Under the pieces are notes generated by a model that saw only the letters and a program-made list of their open reading frames with translations, did no database searches and was not told the DNA's origin. The translations under genes were made by a program, and so were the position numbers. From positions 2,995,001 through 3,059,000 of the forward strand of contig NZ_CP060298.1 of NCBI RefSeq assembly GCF_014303395.1: a stretch of DNA of 64,000 bases, read 5' to 3'. This DNA comes from Nakamurella sp. PAMC28650 (GTDB lineage Bacteria > Actinomycetota > Actinomycetes > Mycobacteriales > Nakamurellaceae). Of the stretch, positions 25,196 to 34,102 are shown piece by piece (the stretch's first letter is position 1; each line of letters starts with the position of its first letter).

Positions 25196-26553
25196 CGAAG
25201 GGCCTTGATGGTGGCCAGACCTTGCAGCTCCGGTGACACCGCAGGCCGGGGCGTGGTCTGGCCGGACGTGTCCTGGACGACCACCCGATCGCGGCCGTCG
25301 CGCTTGGCCTGGAAGAGAGCAACATCTGCCCGCGCCAGGACCATGGGCAGGTTCTCCTCGGGTGCAGCCTCGACGAGGCCGAAGCTCACGGTGAACCTCG
25401 GTAGGCCGGCAACCGTGATGGCCGCGTCGAGCCGTTCCCTGAGGCCGTCCAATATGCCGCGGGCCGCTTCGGTGGGGCACCCGGGCAGCGCCACCACGAA
25501 TTCTTCGCCGCCGTGACGGCTCACCAGGTCCCCGGCGCGCACCGACTCGGTGATGACCTGAGCGAACAGCAGAAGTGCACGATCCCCGGTCTCGTGACCG
25601 TATTTGTCGTTGAGCAATTTGAAATGGTCCAGATCGGCCATCGCAACCGAGACCACGTTCCCCTGCCGACGGATCAGCGAAAACCGCTGTTCGAAGGAAC
25701 GCCGATTCAGCAGCCCGGTCAGGCTGTCCGTCGCGGCCTGGATCGCGGTCTCGGCCATCACCCTCAGCAGCCCGATCCGGGCCCCCGCCAGCTTGGCCAG
25801 CGTTTCGACGTCCTGTGCCGTCGTGTGCGAGAAGACCGTGTGCTGCTGCGAAGTCGCATGGATGACGCCCACGGTGCGGCCCATGATCGAGACCGGCACG
25901 CACAGTGCGGACACCGCGCCGCCGGAACGCCCGCGCAACTTCGGGCAGGCGTCCAATTCCTCGCTGTCGGTGAATCGTTGGACCTGGGCCCGGCGTGCGG
26001 CCGGGCAGTGATCCGGCGAGTCGACCCCGCATCCGGATGACGCTTCGGTCGCCGACACGGCTCTGGCCATTCGCAGCAGATGGGCGTGACTGTTGTCGGC
26101 GAGCAGCAACTCCACCGGCGCGTCGGGCGCGATGGAGGCGAACGACCGCTCGATCACGTCGATGACCTCCGGCTCTCCCTCGGCCATGTCCAGGGCGTTC
26201 GCCAATCGGCGTTCGAACCTCTGCCCGCGAGCTTGGGTTTCCCTGTCGACGGCATCCCGGTCCGCCGCCTGGACAGCTTCGGTCAGTTCACGTGTCAAGG
26301 TGGCCACCACCGCGTCGGTGGTGGATTGTTGTTTGATGTTGAGCCGCAGCACCGCCACCACGACCGGCACCATCAACACGATGAGCCACCCCGCGGTGAA
26401 CGGATAGCGGGCGTTGCCCGACGCGGTGAGACTCCCGAGATAGACCGCCGGCAGGCCCAGCACGGCGGCGGCCATCAATGCCCCGCACCCGCTCAAGATG
26501 GCGACCCGCTTTGCTCGGAGGCGAGCGTGGGCCCACTCCTGCTCGGTCGTCAT
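25192..26553 (-). CDS. Membrane GAF-GGDEF diguanylate cyclase
   Basis: 453 residues from ATG 26553 (GGAGG 8 nt upstream). Two N-terminal helices (~18-60), a coiled-coil linker, a GAF domain (~110-265) and a C-terminal GGDEF domain whose active loop is SRHGGEEF (near residue 348), an accepted GGEEF variant, so cyclase activity is expected. There is no EAL domain. The region just upstream holds an 18-bp direct repeat. Convergent with the GNAT gene. Confidence 0.9.
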   Translation of the reverse strand: MTTEQEWAHARLRAKRVAILSGCGALMAAAVLGLPAVYLGSLTASGNARYPFTAGWLIVLMVPVVVAVLRLNIKQQSTTDAVVATLTRELTEAVQAADRDAVDRETQARGQRFERRLANALDMAEGEPEVIDVIERSFASIAPDAPVELLLADNSHAHLLRMARAVSATEASSGCGVDSPDHCPAARRAQVQRFTDSEELDACPKLRGRSGGAVSALCVPVSIMGRTVGVIHATSQQHTVFSHTTAQDVETLAKLAGARIGLLRVMAETAIQAATDSLTGLLNRRSFEQRFSLIRRQGNVVSVAMADLDHFKLLNDKYGHETGDRALLLFAQVITESVRAGDLVSRHGGEEFVVALPGCPTEAARGILDGLRERLDAAITVAGLPRFTVSFGLVEAAPEENLPMVLARADVALFQAKRDGRDRVVVQDTSGQTTPRPAVSPELQGLATIKALR

Positions 26554-26715
26554 CTGCGAGGCCTCCGGCCGCTGACCGGTCGCACAGGGCGGCGTGCGCC
26601 GTCTGCGGTCGGGTTCGACCCGAGCAATGCGGATCGTGGGTTGGTCTTCATCCGGGCTGGCCTCCGATCCGGGCCGGTCAGAGTAGGCCCAGCCACCCAA
26701 CAAGATACACCGGGT

Positions 26716-26809
26716 GACGCTTGTTGACGCTGTGTGGTTTGCCGACGCTATGTTGTCTGGTGACGCTGTGTTGTCACGGTTCACACCCGGAATCGGGGTC
26801 GCCGACGCT
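26716..26809. repeat. Short direct repeats (18-bp period)
   Basis: The hexamer GACGCT recurs at 26716, 26726, 26744, 26762 and 26804; the copies at 26726, 26744 and 26762 lie exactly 18 bp apart within a longer GACGCT[G/A]TGT unit. On the minus strand this reads as a short in-frame NTASPD/NIASAN/HTASTS repeat in the extended N-terminus of the diguanylate cyclase frame. It may be an iteron-like operator or a chance micro-duplication. Confidence 0.5.
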
Positions 26810-26817
26810 TCCCTGGT

Positions 26818-27540
26818 CTAGATCCGGATGCGCTGCCAGAGGCTGATCGTCAGGTCATCGCCGTCCAGCCGCACCTGTGCTGGTCGGTTCCACGTCCAGA
26901 GGTACAGCGCCGAGGACGTGCCCGTCACGGTCGCGGTAGCGCAGGAGACGTCGTCGGTCTGCGTGACGACGTTGCGTTCACCCCCGAAGGTCACCAGCCA
27001 GGACGCACCATCGGTACACGAGAGTGCAAGGGTGCCAGGTGTTTGAGTGGCGAACGTTCGCTGGAGCGCGAACCCGGCCACCAACTCGGCGATGCCGTCC
27101 TGGGCGAAGTGCGGCTCGAATGGCGTGACGTCGCCGACGGCGGCTTGGGCGTCCGCGCGGTGGATGGCGGTCTCGTGCGCCTGTCGCCGAGCCCAGAAGT
27201 ACCGCGGGGTCGGCGATCGCAGGAACGTGAAGACCTGCAGCTGGTCCCCGGCCGCACGCAGGGTCGTGGCGAGCGTGCCCAGCCCCTCGGTGAACCATCT
27301 GCTCAGCCCGTCGTCCGGCGTGAGGCCGTGGAACGCCGCGCTGCCACCGGTCTCGTTCGTCGTCAGTTCCCGCGAGATCGCGTCGGTGGCCCAGCGGTGC
27401 ACGGCGCCCGTATGCACGATGAGGGAGCGTAGGTCCCATTCCGTCCCTGGCACCGGGGCGTTCCAGTCGGCCCCCTCGACAGTGGCGGCCATCAGCGCAC
27501 CCTCGCACTCGAGCCGATCGATGAAACCAGGGACGTCCAT
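26818..27540 (-). CDS. MDMPI/DinB-like maleylpyruvate isomerase family protein
   Basis: 240 residues from ATG 27540; GACAAT 6 nt upstream suggests a leaderless start. N-terminal four-helix DinB-like domain of the TIGR03083 type, with metal-ligand positions in IVHTGAVHRWATD (His) and RRQAHETAIHRAD (Glu/His), and a C-terminal beta-rich domain. Related enzymes are mycothiol-dependent isomerases; many homologues are only predicted. Downstream of and same strand as the ABC permease (67-bp gap). Confidence 0.75.
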   Translation of the reverse strand: MDVPGFIDRLECEGALMAATVEGADWNAPVPGTEWDLRSLIVHTGAVHRWATDAISRELTTNETGGSAAFHGLTPDDGLSRWFTEGLGTLATTLRAAGDQLQVFTFLRSPTPRYFWARRQAHETAIHRADAQAAVGDVTPFEPHFAQDGIAELVAGFALQRTFATQTPGTLALSCTDGASWLVTFGGERNVVTQTDDVSCATATVTGTSSALYLWTWNRPAQVRLDGDDLTISLWQRIRI

Positions 27541-27607
27541 ACCGGGATTGTCCCCCCGCCGATATGCCGGTGTCGGCGACGGTGATGTTGTCGTCGAACC
27601 GATGTGC

Positions 27608-28834
27608 TCACGCGTGGCTGTGCCGCCGGAGAGCATTTCTGATGGAGAGCTTCTTCGAGTATTCGATGGATCCGTAGTGGAAGAGGTGGACGGCCAGGCG
27701 CAGTGCGACGAACCCGAGGATGAACAGTTCGGCGATCACCACGGCTGATTGGACGGAGGTGAGGGATCCGAAGCCGTTCCGGAGCATTGCCGTGACCGGG
27801 GCGGTGAAGGGGAGGTAGGTGAAGATCTGCACGATGGGTGCCTGGGGGTTGCTGACGATGAGCGTGACCACGTAGAAGGGAAGGAAGATCATCACCATCA
27901 AGGACGCGAAGATCGGACCGGCATCCTTGGCGGTGGGCATGATGGCGCCCAGCGCGACCAATGTCCCGGTGAACAGGATGAAGCCTCCCAGGAGCAGCAG
28001 GGCCCCGACGAGCATCGGGCCGGCCTGGAGGCTCAGGTGCGACAGGTCGACGTTGGGCAGGCTCAGTTTCGAGCGGAAGAAGGCGTATCCGATTGCGATG
28101 GGAATGGCGAGGACGAGCATCTGGACGAGGCCGATGATCAACAGCGAGAGGACTTTCCCGATGATCAAGGTGGTGGGGCTCAGGGTGGTCAGGATCATTT
28201 CGGTGATCCTGTTCTCCTTCTCCTCCAGGGTGCTGCTCAGCATCTGGTTGCTCAACAGTCCGATGATGAGATAGAAGATCAACAGGAACAACAGGGGAGG
28301 AATCACCGCGCTGAGACCACCTGACAGCGTCCCGCTCTTGTAGGTCCTGGAGACAACGGTGATGTTGCCCTGGGCGAGGGCGGTCAACCGGGGTGAGCCG
28401 ATCCTCTGCTGGGCGGCTGCCACAAGAATCTGTTTGGCCACTGCATCGTATTTCCCGTTCTCGAAGACTCCCTTGTCGGTGCCGTACACCATCACCGGTT
28501 GGTCGACCGGATCTGCGGGGAAGGCGAAATACGCTTCCACGTTGCCCGTTTTCACCTCCGTGATGGCCCGGGCCGCGTCCGTGGTCCTGGTGCCACCGTA
28601 GGTCGTGGCCAACGCGCCGGTGACGAATCCGGAGGCATCGGTGTAGAGGAACGACAGGTGCGCGTTCTTCTGGGCTTCGGCGGCGGAACTGGTGCTCCGG
28701 TCGCTCAGGCCGACCAGGACGAAGACGATGGCCAGTGCAACGGGAATGGCCAGGGTGGTGATCCAGAACCGCCGCCTCTTCACCGTGCGAAAGAATTCGA
28801 AGCCGATGACGGTATTCAGATTGTGCTGTGACAT
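27608..28834 (-). CDS. ABC-2 type permease (NatB-like)
   Basis: 408 residues from ATG 28834, 4 bp after the ATPase stop. First helix at residues ~20-43, a large external domain (~45-190, with TYGGTRTTDAARAITEVKTG), then five C-terminal helices, including the conserved EEKENRITEMILTTLSPTTL loop that contacts the ATPase in NatB/ABC-2 proteins. Pairs with the ATPase as an exporter of Na+-type or small hydrophobic substrates. Confidence 0.88.
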   Translation of the reverse strand: MSQHNLNTVIGFEFFRTVKRRRFWITTLAIPVALAIVFVLVGLSDRSTSSAAEAQKNAHLSFLYTDASGFVTGALATTYGGTRTTDAARAITEVKTGNVEAYFAFPADPVDQPVMVYGTDKGVFENGKYDAVAKQILVAAAQQRIGSPRLTALAQGNITVVSRTYKSGTLSGGLSAVIPPLLFLLIFYLIIGLLSNQMLSSTLEEKENRITEMILTTLSPTTLIIGKVLSLLIIGLVQMLVLAIPIAIGYAFFRSKLSLPNVDLSHLSLQAGPMLVGALLLLGGFILFTGTLVALGAIMPTAKDAGPIFASLMVMIFLPFYVVTLIVSNPQAPIVQIFTYLPFTAPVTAMLRNGFGSLTSVQSAVVIAELFILGFVALRLAVHLFHYGSIEYSKKLSIRNALRRHSHA

Positions 28835-28838
28835 GCCA

Positions 28839-29822
28839 TCACGCCCCTTCGGATCGATGCTGTTCGCCGTAGACCTTGATGAAGATTTCCTCCAGGGATG
28901 TCCGGGCCGGGGTGAAGCTACGCACCGCGACGCCCTGCCGGACGAGTTCGCGAAGGATATCCACCTCGTCGGTCCCGGCGTGCGGAGCCAGCTCGGCATA
29001 GTCGTGCTGTACCAACGTGATCTCGTAGAGGCGGGAGGACGGCAGCGAGCCGGAGTGGCGAAGGCGAATGATGCGGCCACCGTAGCGATCCTGGACGTCC
29101 TCGATGGTTCCGTAGGCTTCGGCCGTGCCGTTCTTCAGCAGCAGGACGCGATCGCAGAGACGTTCGACCTCCTCCATCTGATGGGTGACCATGATGACCG
29201 TTGCGCCGGCCTGCTTCTGCTCCTGGATGATGTCCATCAACAGCCGCCGGTTGACCGGATCGAAGCCCTTGGTGGGTTCGTCCAGGATCAGTAGTTCCGG
29301 GTCGTTCATGATGGTCACGCCGAGCTGGATCTTCTGTTGCTCCCCGCCGGAGAGCTTGTCCAGGCGGGTGCTCGCCTTGTCCACCAGGCCGACGCGCTCC
29401 AAGTACGTCCGGGACCAATCCTTGGCCTGTCGTCGGCCCAGACCCTTCAGCCTGCCGAAGTACACCATGACGTCCAGCACGGACTCCTTCTTGTACAGGC
29501 CGCGTTCTTCGGGCAGATAACCGAGGCTGGCCCCGCCCTGAGGCTGGAAGACCTTCGCGCCGATGTGCAGCGTGCCGGCGGTCGGCTGATAGATCCCCAA
29601 CAGTGCCCGGAGTGTCGTGGTCTTCCCGGATCCGTTGCTTCCCAGGAACCCGAAGGTCTCGCCGGCATGGACGTCGAAGGACAGGTCGCGGATCACCGTC
29701 TGAACACCGAAATCCATCCGGAAGTGCCTGATGTGCACGAGCGGCTCGCCCAGCGGGTGCTGACGGTCGTCGGACCGGACGGGCGTTGTCCTGCTCGGTG
29801 CCAGTGCCTCGGGCGTGGTCAT
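28839..29822 (-). CDS. ABC transporter ATP-binding protein (NatA-like)
   Basis: 327 residues from ATG 29822 (GAGGG 7 nt upstream). Walker A GSNGSGKT, signature LSGGEQQKIQLG, Walker B LLILDEPTKGFDP, and the downstream H-loop VTHQMEE. The C-terminal ~90 residues are the DUF4162-like tail of NatA/DrrA-type ATPases. Forms an operon with the permease 27608-28834. No obvious regulator adjacent in the same orientation. Confidence 0.92.
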   Translation of the reverse strand: MTTPEALAPSRTTPVRSDDRQHPLGEPLVHIRHFRMDFGVQTVIRDLSFDVHAGETFGFLGSNGSGKTTTLRALLGIYQPTAGTLHIGAKVFQPQGGASLGYLPEERGLYKKESVLDVMVYFGRLKGLGRRQAKDWSRTYLERVGLVDKASTRLDKLSGGEQQKIQLGVTIMNDPELLILDEPTKGFDPVNRRLLMDIIQEQKQAGATVIMVTHQMEEVERLCDRVLLLKNGTAEAYGTIEDVQDRYGGRIIRLRHSGSLPSSRLYEITLVQHDYAELAPHAGTDEVDILRELVRQGVAVRSFTPARTSLEEIFIKVYGEQHRSEGA

Positions 29823-29956
29823 CGAGATTCCCTCTGCCGTCATCTGTCGCCACCGTCCGCGGCCGCGACGAGAGTTCGTCCTGGGCTGGACGATTTCCTC
29901 CTGCCCATCCCTCGTCGATCCCCGTGACTGCGGCAGAGGCAAAGGTCCCGTCGCGT

Positions 29957-30520
29957 TCAGGAGAAGCGTTTGGTCAATGCCACCAGATACCGGCACCGGG
30001 TTGCGGTCGTATTGGCGAAGACGCACGGCTTCGGGCTACCCAGTTGCAAGCAGTCACCGACGTCGAGCTGGTGGATCTCGGATCCCTCGGTGAAGGTCAG
30101 TCGTCCTTCGAGCACCCACATCTGCTGATGGACGAAGGCGTAGGTGTCGGCCCCGAAGGAGACCTGCTCGCCTGCCGGTAGTTCCACTTCGATCAGTTCG
30201 AGCGACCCACCACCGGGCGGCGACACGGCCCGTCTCCGGTAACCGCTGACCGGGTCGATCCACACCGGTTGTTCGGCGGCCCTGCTCAATCGGCGGCTAT
30301 CGCCTTCGGCCCGCGCGATGAGCTCGGAGAGGGTCAACCCGAGTGATCCGGACAGGCGTCCCAGCAGCATGGCCGTCGGCTGCACCTCACCGCGCTCGAT
30401 CTTGCCGATCATCGCTCGGGATACTCCCGAACTCGATGCCAGTCCGGTGACGGACAACCCGCGCGCCACGCGTGCCGCCTGCACGGTACGAGCCAGTCGT
30501 TGGGTGAGTAGGTCCGTCAT
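29957..30520 (-). CDS. XRE-family HTH regulator with C-terminal cupin
   Basis: 187 residues from ATG 30520, 7 nt after a -10-like TATACT on its strand. HTH near residues 15-65: ARVARGLSVTGLASSSGVSR, then AMIGKIERGEVQPTAMLLGR. The C-terminal ~110 residues are a cupin barrel (FVHQQMWVLEGRLTFTEG). This architecture is typical of PuuR/YdcN-type regulators. Divergent from the PAT-like acetyltransferase across 39 bp that hold an imperfect palindrome, so it likely regulates that gene and itself. Confidence 0.9.
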   Translation of the reverse strand: MTDLLTQRLARTVQAARVARGLSVTGLASSSGVSRAMIGKIERGEVQPTAMLLGRLSGSLGLTLSELIARAEGDSRRLSRAAEQPVWIDPVSGYRRRAVSPPGGGSLELIEVELPAGEQVSFGADTYAFVHQQMWVLEGRLTFTEGSEIHQLDVGDCLQLGSPKPCVFANTTATRCRYLVALTKRFS

Positions 30521-30522
30521 GA

Positions 30523-30556
30523 TTGACAGTATAGGAGTCGTTTCGCCTACTATAAT
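30523..30556. promoter_or_regulatory. Face-to-face promoters with an imperfect palindrome
   Basis: The 39-bp spacer has TATAAT on the plus strand (30551-30556, 3 nt before the ATG 30560) and TATACT on the minus strand (30533-30528, 7 nt before ATG 30520). Between and over them lies TATAGGAG (30530-30537) with CTACTATA (30547-30554), matching at 7 of 8 when inverted. It fits an operator for the XRE-cupin protein. Confidence 0.55.
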
Positions 30557-30559
30557 CAC

Positions 30560-31084
30560 ATGACGTGGATCATTCGTGATGCCCAGACCGCCGATGCCTG
30601 CGCCTGTGCCGCAATCTACCGACCGTACGTCGCCGAAACGGCCATCACCTTCGAGACCCAACCCCCGTCCGAGGCAGAAATGGCCCAGCGCATGGCAACT
30701 GCCGCTGCCACTCATGCCTGGCTGGTGCTGGAGGAGCAGGACCGGGTGGTCGGATACGCCTACGCGCACGCCTTTGCCTCTCGCGCGGCCTATCGGTGGG
30801 CGTGCGAGACCAGCATCTATCTCGAGTGGGGACGCCGTCGAACCGGTGGGGGACGTGCCCTGTACGAAGTCCTGTTCAGCCGCCTGGTGGCCCGCGGACT
30901 CCGCCGAGCGATCGCGGGAATGACCCTGCCGAACGAAGCCAGCCAGGGCCTGCACCTGGCCCTGGGTTTTGAGCCCGTCGGTACCTACCGCCAGATCGGC
31001 TGGAAGAACGACGCATGGCACGACGTCGCGTGGATGCAGAAGACGATCTCCCTCGAGCCGGATCCGCCGGAGGAGCCACGATGA
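30560..31084 (+). CDS. Phosphinothricin acetyltransferase-like GNAT
   Basis: 174 residues. GNAT of the PAT/Bar type: IIRDAQTADACACAAIYRPYV, ETAITFETQPPSEAEMAQRM, the acetyl-CoA loop WGRRRTGGGRALYEVLF, and the end GYTYRQIGWKNDAWHDVAW type motif. PAT enzymes acetylate phosphinothricin or methionine-sulfoximine-like amino acid analogues. Controlled, by position, by the XRE-cupin protein. Confidence 0.88.
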   Translation: MTWIIRDAQTADACACAAIYRPYVAETAITFETQPPSEAEMAQRMATAAATHAWLVLEEQDRVVGYAYAHAFASRAAYRWACETSIYLEWGRRRTGGGRALYEVLFSRLVARGLRRAIAGMTLPNEASQGLHLALGFEPVGTYRQIGWKNDAWHDVAWMQKTISLEPDPPEEPR

Positions 31085-31751
31085 CCGGGCGTCGCAACGG
31101 TCTCGATGACCGATCGACCAGCACTCACGGATCGAGACCCGCTGCCAGGGCGGCGAAGTGACAGGCTGCCCGGTGTGAGCGTTCCGCCGCCATCGTCTGT
31201 CAGATCACCCTCGTCTGGCGTGGATCCCCCCCGTCTGGCGTGGATCAACTTCCCAGGCATGGACGAAAGTGATGACTTCTGTCCCACCCGTCCCAAAAGG
31301 GCGAAGTTGATCCATGCAGCCCGCGTGACGGTGCTACGGGTCGACCGCGTCACGTACATGGTGCATCTGATTGCGGCGGGCTCGTTGACTGATGGAAGTC
31401 GTCGCCGGCGGCGGTGAGCCGCTGCGGTGCTGTCTTCGCGACGCACGACCCGGCGAGGCGTGTTTGCTGTCCGGCTACGAGCCCGAGCTTCCGCCGAGTC
31501 CCTATCGAGAGATCGGGGCCATCTCCGCGCCTACGACGACCGGGGCTGGATCCACGGAACCACGACGATGCACGACGGATCCGACCCGCAGTCGGCAATC
31601 CGGAGCATCCTCGCCGACCCGACGGTGGTTCGTCTGCACAGCCGCAATCCTGCGCACGGCTGCTTCATGTGCGCCGTCAGCAGGTGAGGCTCCGGCGTCG
31701 CCCACGCCGCGTAGGTGTTTACCCCGTTGATGCTCGGGCACACTCTCTTGC
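31085..31751. other. Long intergenic region with repeats, no supported gene
   Basis: 667 bp. Open frames here (for example around 31106-31417 and 31568-31687) have irregular codon use and no ribosome site. The only notable content is the repeat group at 31212-31317 and a CACACT-like -10 just before the Kup start. Confidence 0.4.
31212..31317. repeat. Direct and inverted repeat element (GCGTGGATCAACTTC)
   Basis: CGTCTGGCGTGGATC occurs twice with a 20-bp period (31212-31226 and 31232-31246). Overlapping the second copy, GCGTGGATCAACTTC (31238-31252) pairs with GAAGTTGATCCATGC (31303-31317), 14 of 15 bp, across a 50-nt loop. The form suggests a dispersed REP-like element or a long RNA hairpin, not a gene. 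Confidence 0.55.
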
Positions 31752-33791
31752 ATGAGCGAAAGCAAAGACTCCGTCAAGAGCGGCAGCCGAGACGGGAAGG
31801 GCACCGGTGCCGGTGCGGCATCGGGCGCCCCCGAGGGATCGCCCGGGCAGGCCGTCGAGGAGATGGCGGTACCCGCTGCACCACAGGGGAATCCGCGTCA
31901 TCCGGCGGTCCGCAACGCCAGCCTGGCCGGGCTTGCGCTCGGCGCCATCGGCGTCGTGTTCGGTGACATCGGGACCAGCCCCCTCTACGCAATGCAGACC
32001 GTCTTCGCCATCGACGGCAACTTGGTCAAACCGACTCCCGCGGACGTCTACGGGGTGATCTCGCTGGTCTTCTGGTCGATCACCCTGATCGTCTCGATCA
32101 AGTACGTCGTCTTCATCCTGCGGGCCGACAACGACGGCGAGGGTGGGATCATGGCCCTCGCGGCCCTGATCCGCGAACGTCTCGGTTCGCGCAGCCGCCG
32201 GGTCGCGGTGGCGATGGTGTTGGGCGTCGTCGGCGCGTCCCTGTTCTACGGGGACAGTCTCATCACCCCGGCGATCTCGGTGTTGTCGGCGACCGAGGGC
32301 ATCGAGGTGGTCGCGCCCGGCGCGCACAGCTTCGTCCTGCCCGTCGGCATTGCGATCGTGGTGGTGCTCTTCCTCGTCCAGCGTCTTGGCACGCACCGCA
32401 TCGGCCGGCTGTTCGGTCCCATCATGATGCTGTGGTTCCTGGTCCTCGTGTTGACCGGCCTGCCCCACATCGTGGCCCGACCCGGAATCCTGCGGGGCCT
32501 GTCACCGAGCTACATCGTCAGCTTCGTCGCTCAACATCCCTTCACCGCGTTCATCTCGATGGGGGCGGTGGTGCTCGCCATCACCGGGGCAGAGGCGCTG
32601 TACGCCGACATGGGGCACTTCGGTCGCCGGCCGATCCGGATGTCCTGGTTCATCGTGGTCTTCCCGGCCCTGACCATCAACTATCTGGGCCAGGGCGCTC
32701 TGATCCTCGACACGCCCGCTGCCATCTCGAACCCGTTCTACCTGCTCGCCCCGAGCTGGTCGCGGATCCCACTGGTCGTGTTGGCCACCTTCGCCACCGT
32801 GATCGCCTCGCAAGCCGTGATCTCGGGCGCCTTCTCGGTCTCCCGGCAGGCCGTCCGGCTCGGCTTCCTACCGCACCTGACCGTGCGGCACACCTCGAAG
32901 GAGGAGAGCGGCCAGATCTACGTCCCCGCCGTCAACTGGCTGCTGTTCGCGGGAGTACTGGTCCTGATGCTCGCGTTCCGATCTTCCAGCAAACTGGCCA
33001 CCGCCTACGGTCTGGCCGTCACCGGGACGCTGATCCTGACGACGACGCTGTTCCTGATCCTGGCCGGTTCGAGCTGGCACTGGCCCGGGTGGCGACTGAT
33101 CCTGGTCGGGGTGGTGTTCGGCGGGGTCGAGCTCACCTTCTTCGCCGCGAACCTGACGAAGGTCGTGCACGGCGGCTGGCTGCCGTTGCTCATCGCGGTG
33201 ATCGTGGTGACGGTGATGATGACCTGGCAACGCGGTCGTCGGCTGATCACCGGGCGGCGGGTCGAGGCCGAGGGACAGTTGACGGACTTCGTGGAAGAGA
33301 TACGCAAGCACCCGGTGCCCCGGGTACCGGGTACCGCCGTCTTTCCGCACCCCGGCAAGGAGACGACGCCGCTGGCGCTCCGGGCGAACACGGACTTCAA
33401 CCACATCCTGCACGACCACGTCGTCATCATCTCGATCCAGTCGGAGAACGTTCCGCACATCGCACCCGACGAGCAGGTCACGGTCGACGACCTCGGCTAC
33501 GGCGATGACGGGATCGTGCATCTGGCCGTCCGCGTCGGGTTCCAGGACGAGCAGAACATCCCGGCGGCGCTGCGCAAGGCCGTCGGGATGACTCCGGAAC
33601 TGGAGCTCGAACCGGATGAAGCGTTCTACTTCCTGTCGCGGATCACCATCGAGCAGGGGAGCGAGCCCGGTATGGCCAACTGGCGCAAACGTCTGTTCAT
33701 CGCCCTGGTCCACAACGCGGCCAGCCCCGCGGTGTATTTCAAGCTTCCCGAGGACCGCACGGTGGTGATGGGTTCGCGCATCGATCTCTAG
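31752..33791 (+). CDS. kup: Kup-type potassium uptake transporter
   Basis: 679 residues. Family motif at the start of helix 1 (GVVFGDIGTSPLYAMQTVF, residues ~68-86), then the usual 12 helices (~65-490) and a C-terminal cytoplasmic domain ending at SRIDL. The N-terminal ~50 residues are a low-complexity Gly/Ala/Lys tail not common in other Kup proteins. Proton-coupled K+ uptake at the cell membrane. No c-di-AMP riboswitch recognised upstream. A 7-bp hairpin (33796-33802/33811-33817) follows the stop. Confidence 0.95.
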   Translation: MSESKDSVKSGSRDGKGTGAGAASGAPEGSPGQAVEEMAVPAAPQGNPRHPAVRNASLAGLALGAIGVVFGDIGTSPLYAMQTVFAIDGNLVKPTPADVYGVISLVFWSITLIVSIKYVVFILRADNDGEGGIMALAALIRERLGSRSRRVAVAMVLGVVGASLFYGDSLITPAISVLSATEGIEVVAPGAHSFVLPVGIAIVVVLFLVQRLGTHRIGRLFGPIMMLWFLVLVLTGLPHIVARPGILRGLSPSYIVSFVAQHPFTAFISMGAVVLAITGAEALYADMGHFGRRPIRMSWFIVVFPALTINYLGQGALILDTPAAISNPFYLLAPSWSRIPLVVLATFATVIASQAVISGAFSVSRQAVRLGFLPHLTVRHTSKEESGQIYVPAVNWLLFAGVLVLMLAFRSSSKLATAYGLAVTGTLILTTTLFLILAGSSWHWPGWRLILVGVVFGGVELTFFAANLTKVVHGGWLPLLIAVIVVTVMMTWQRGRRLITGRRVEAEGQLTDFVEEIRKHPVPRVPGTAVFPHPGKETTPLALRANTDFNHILHDHVVIISIQSENVPHIAPDEQVTVDDLGYGDDGIVHLAVRVGFQDEQNIPAALRKAVGMTPELELEPDEAFYFLSRITIEQGSEPGMANWRKRLFIALVHNAASPAVYFKLPEDRTVVMGSRIDL

Positions 33792-33795
33792 CCAG

Positions 33796-33817
33796 ACCCC
33801 ACGCTCTACTGTGGGGT
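33796..33817 (+). terminator. Short hairpin after kup
   Basis: ACCCCAC (33796-33802) pairs with GTGGGGT (33811-33817), loop 8 nt, right after the kup stop. It overlaps the -10-like TACTGT (33807-33812) of the next small gene, so it may act as a terminator, an operator, or both. Confidence 0.35.
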
Positions 33818-34060
33818 GTGCCCAGCTACCAGATCACCATCCTGTTCAACGACGCCGCCGCCCCACTGGTCCTGGATCTGCCTGACACAGATCTGGAGAC
33901 CGCCGAGAACCTGACGGCCGGCATGCGTGACGAGGTCGAACAGGGCAGAGAAGTCGACGCGCCGGTGGTCACGGCCCGGGCGCCCGACGGCTCCGACCTC
34001 GCTCTCGAACCGGGCCGCATCGTCTCGATCGACCTGGAGGAAACCCCCGACCCCGGGTGA
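33818..34060 (+). CDS. Small hypothetical protein
   Basis: 80 residues from GTG 33818; TACTGT 5 nt before it suggests leaderless transcription. One beta-rich domain (SYQITILFNDAAAPLVLDLP, VVTARAPDGSDLALEPGRIV). No signal or membrane segment. Close behind kup on the same strand; a functional link is unproven. Confidence 0.6.
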   Translation: MPSYQITILFNDAAAPLVLDLPDTDLETAENLTAGMRDEVEQGREVDAPVVTARAPDGSDLALEPGRIVSIDLEETPDPG

Positions 34061-34102
34061 TCGCCCCGGGTCGATGGCGGTGCCGCAGAGCGCTCCGTCG
34101 GT

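Noticed and set aside
31568-31687. 39-residue frame MHDGSDPQSAIRSILADPTV...
   Set aside because: No ribosome site or promoter and no neighbour link; cannot be separated from chance.
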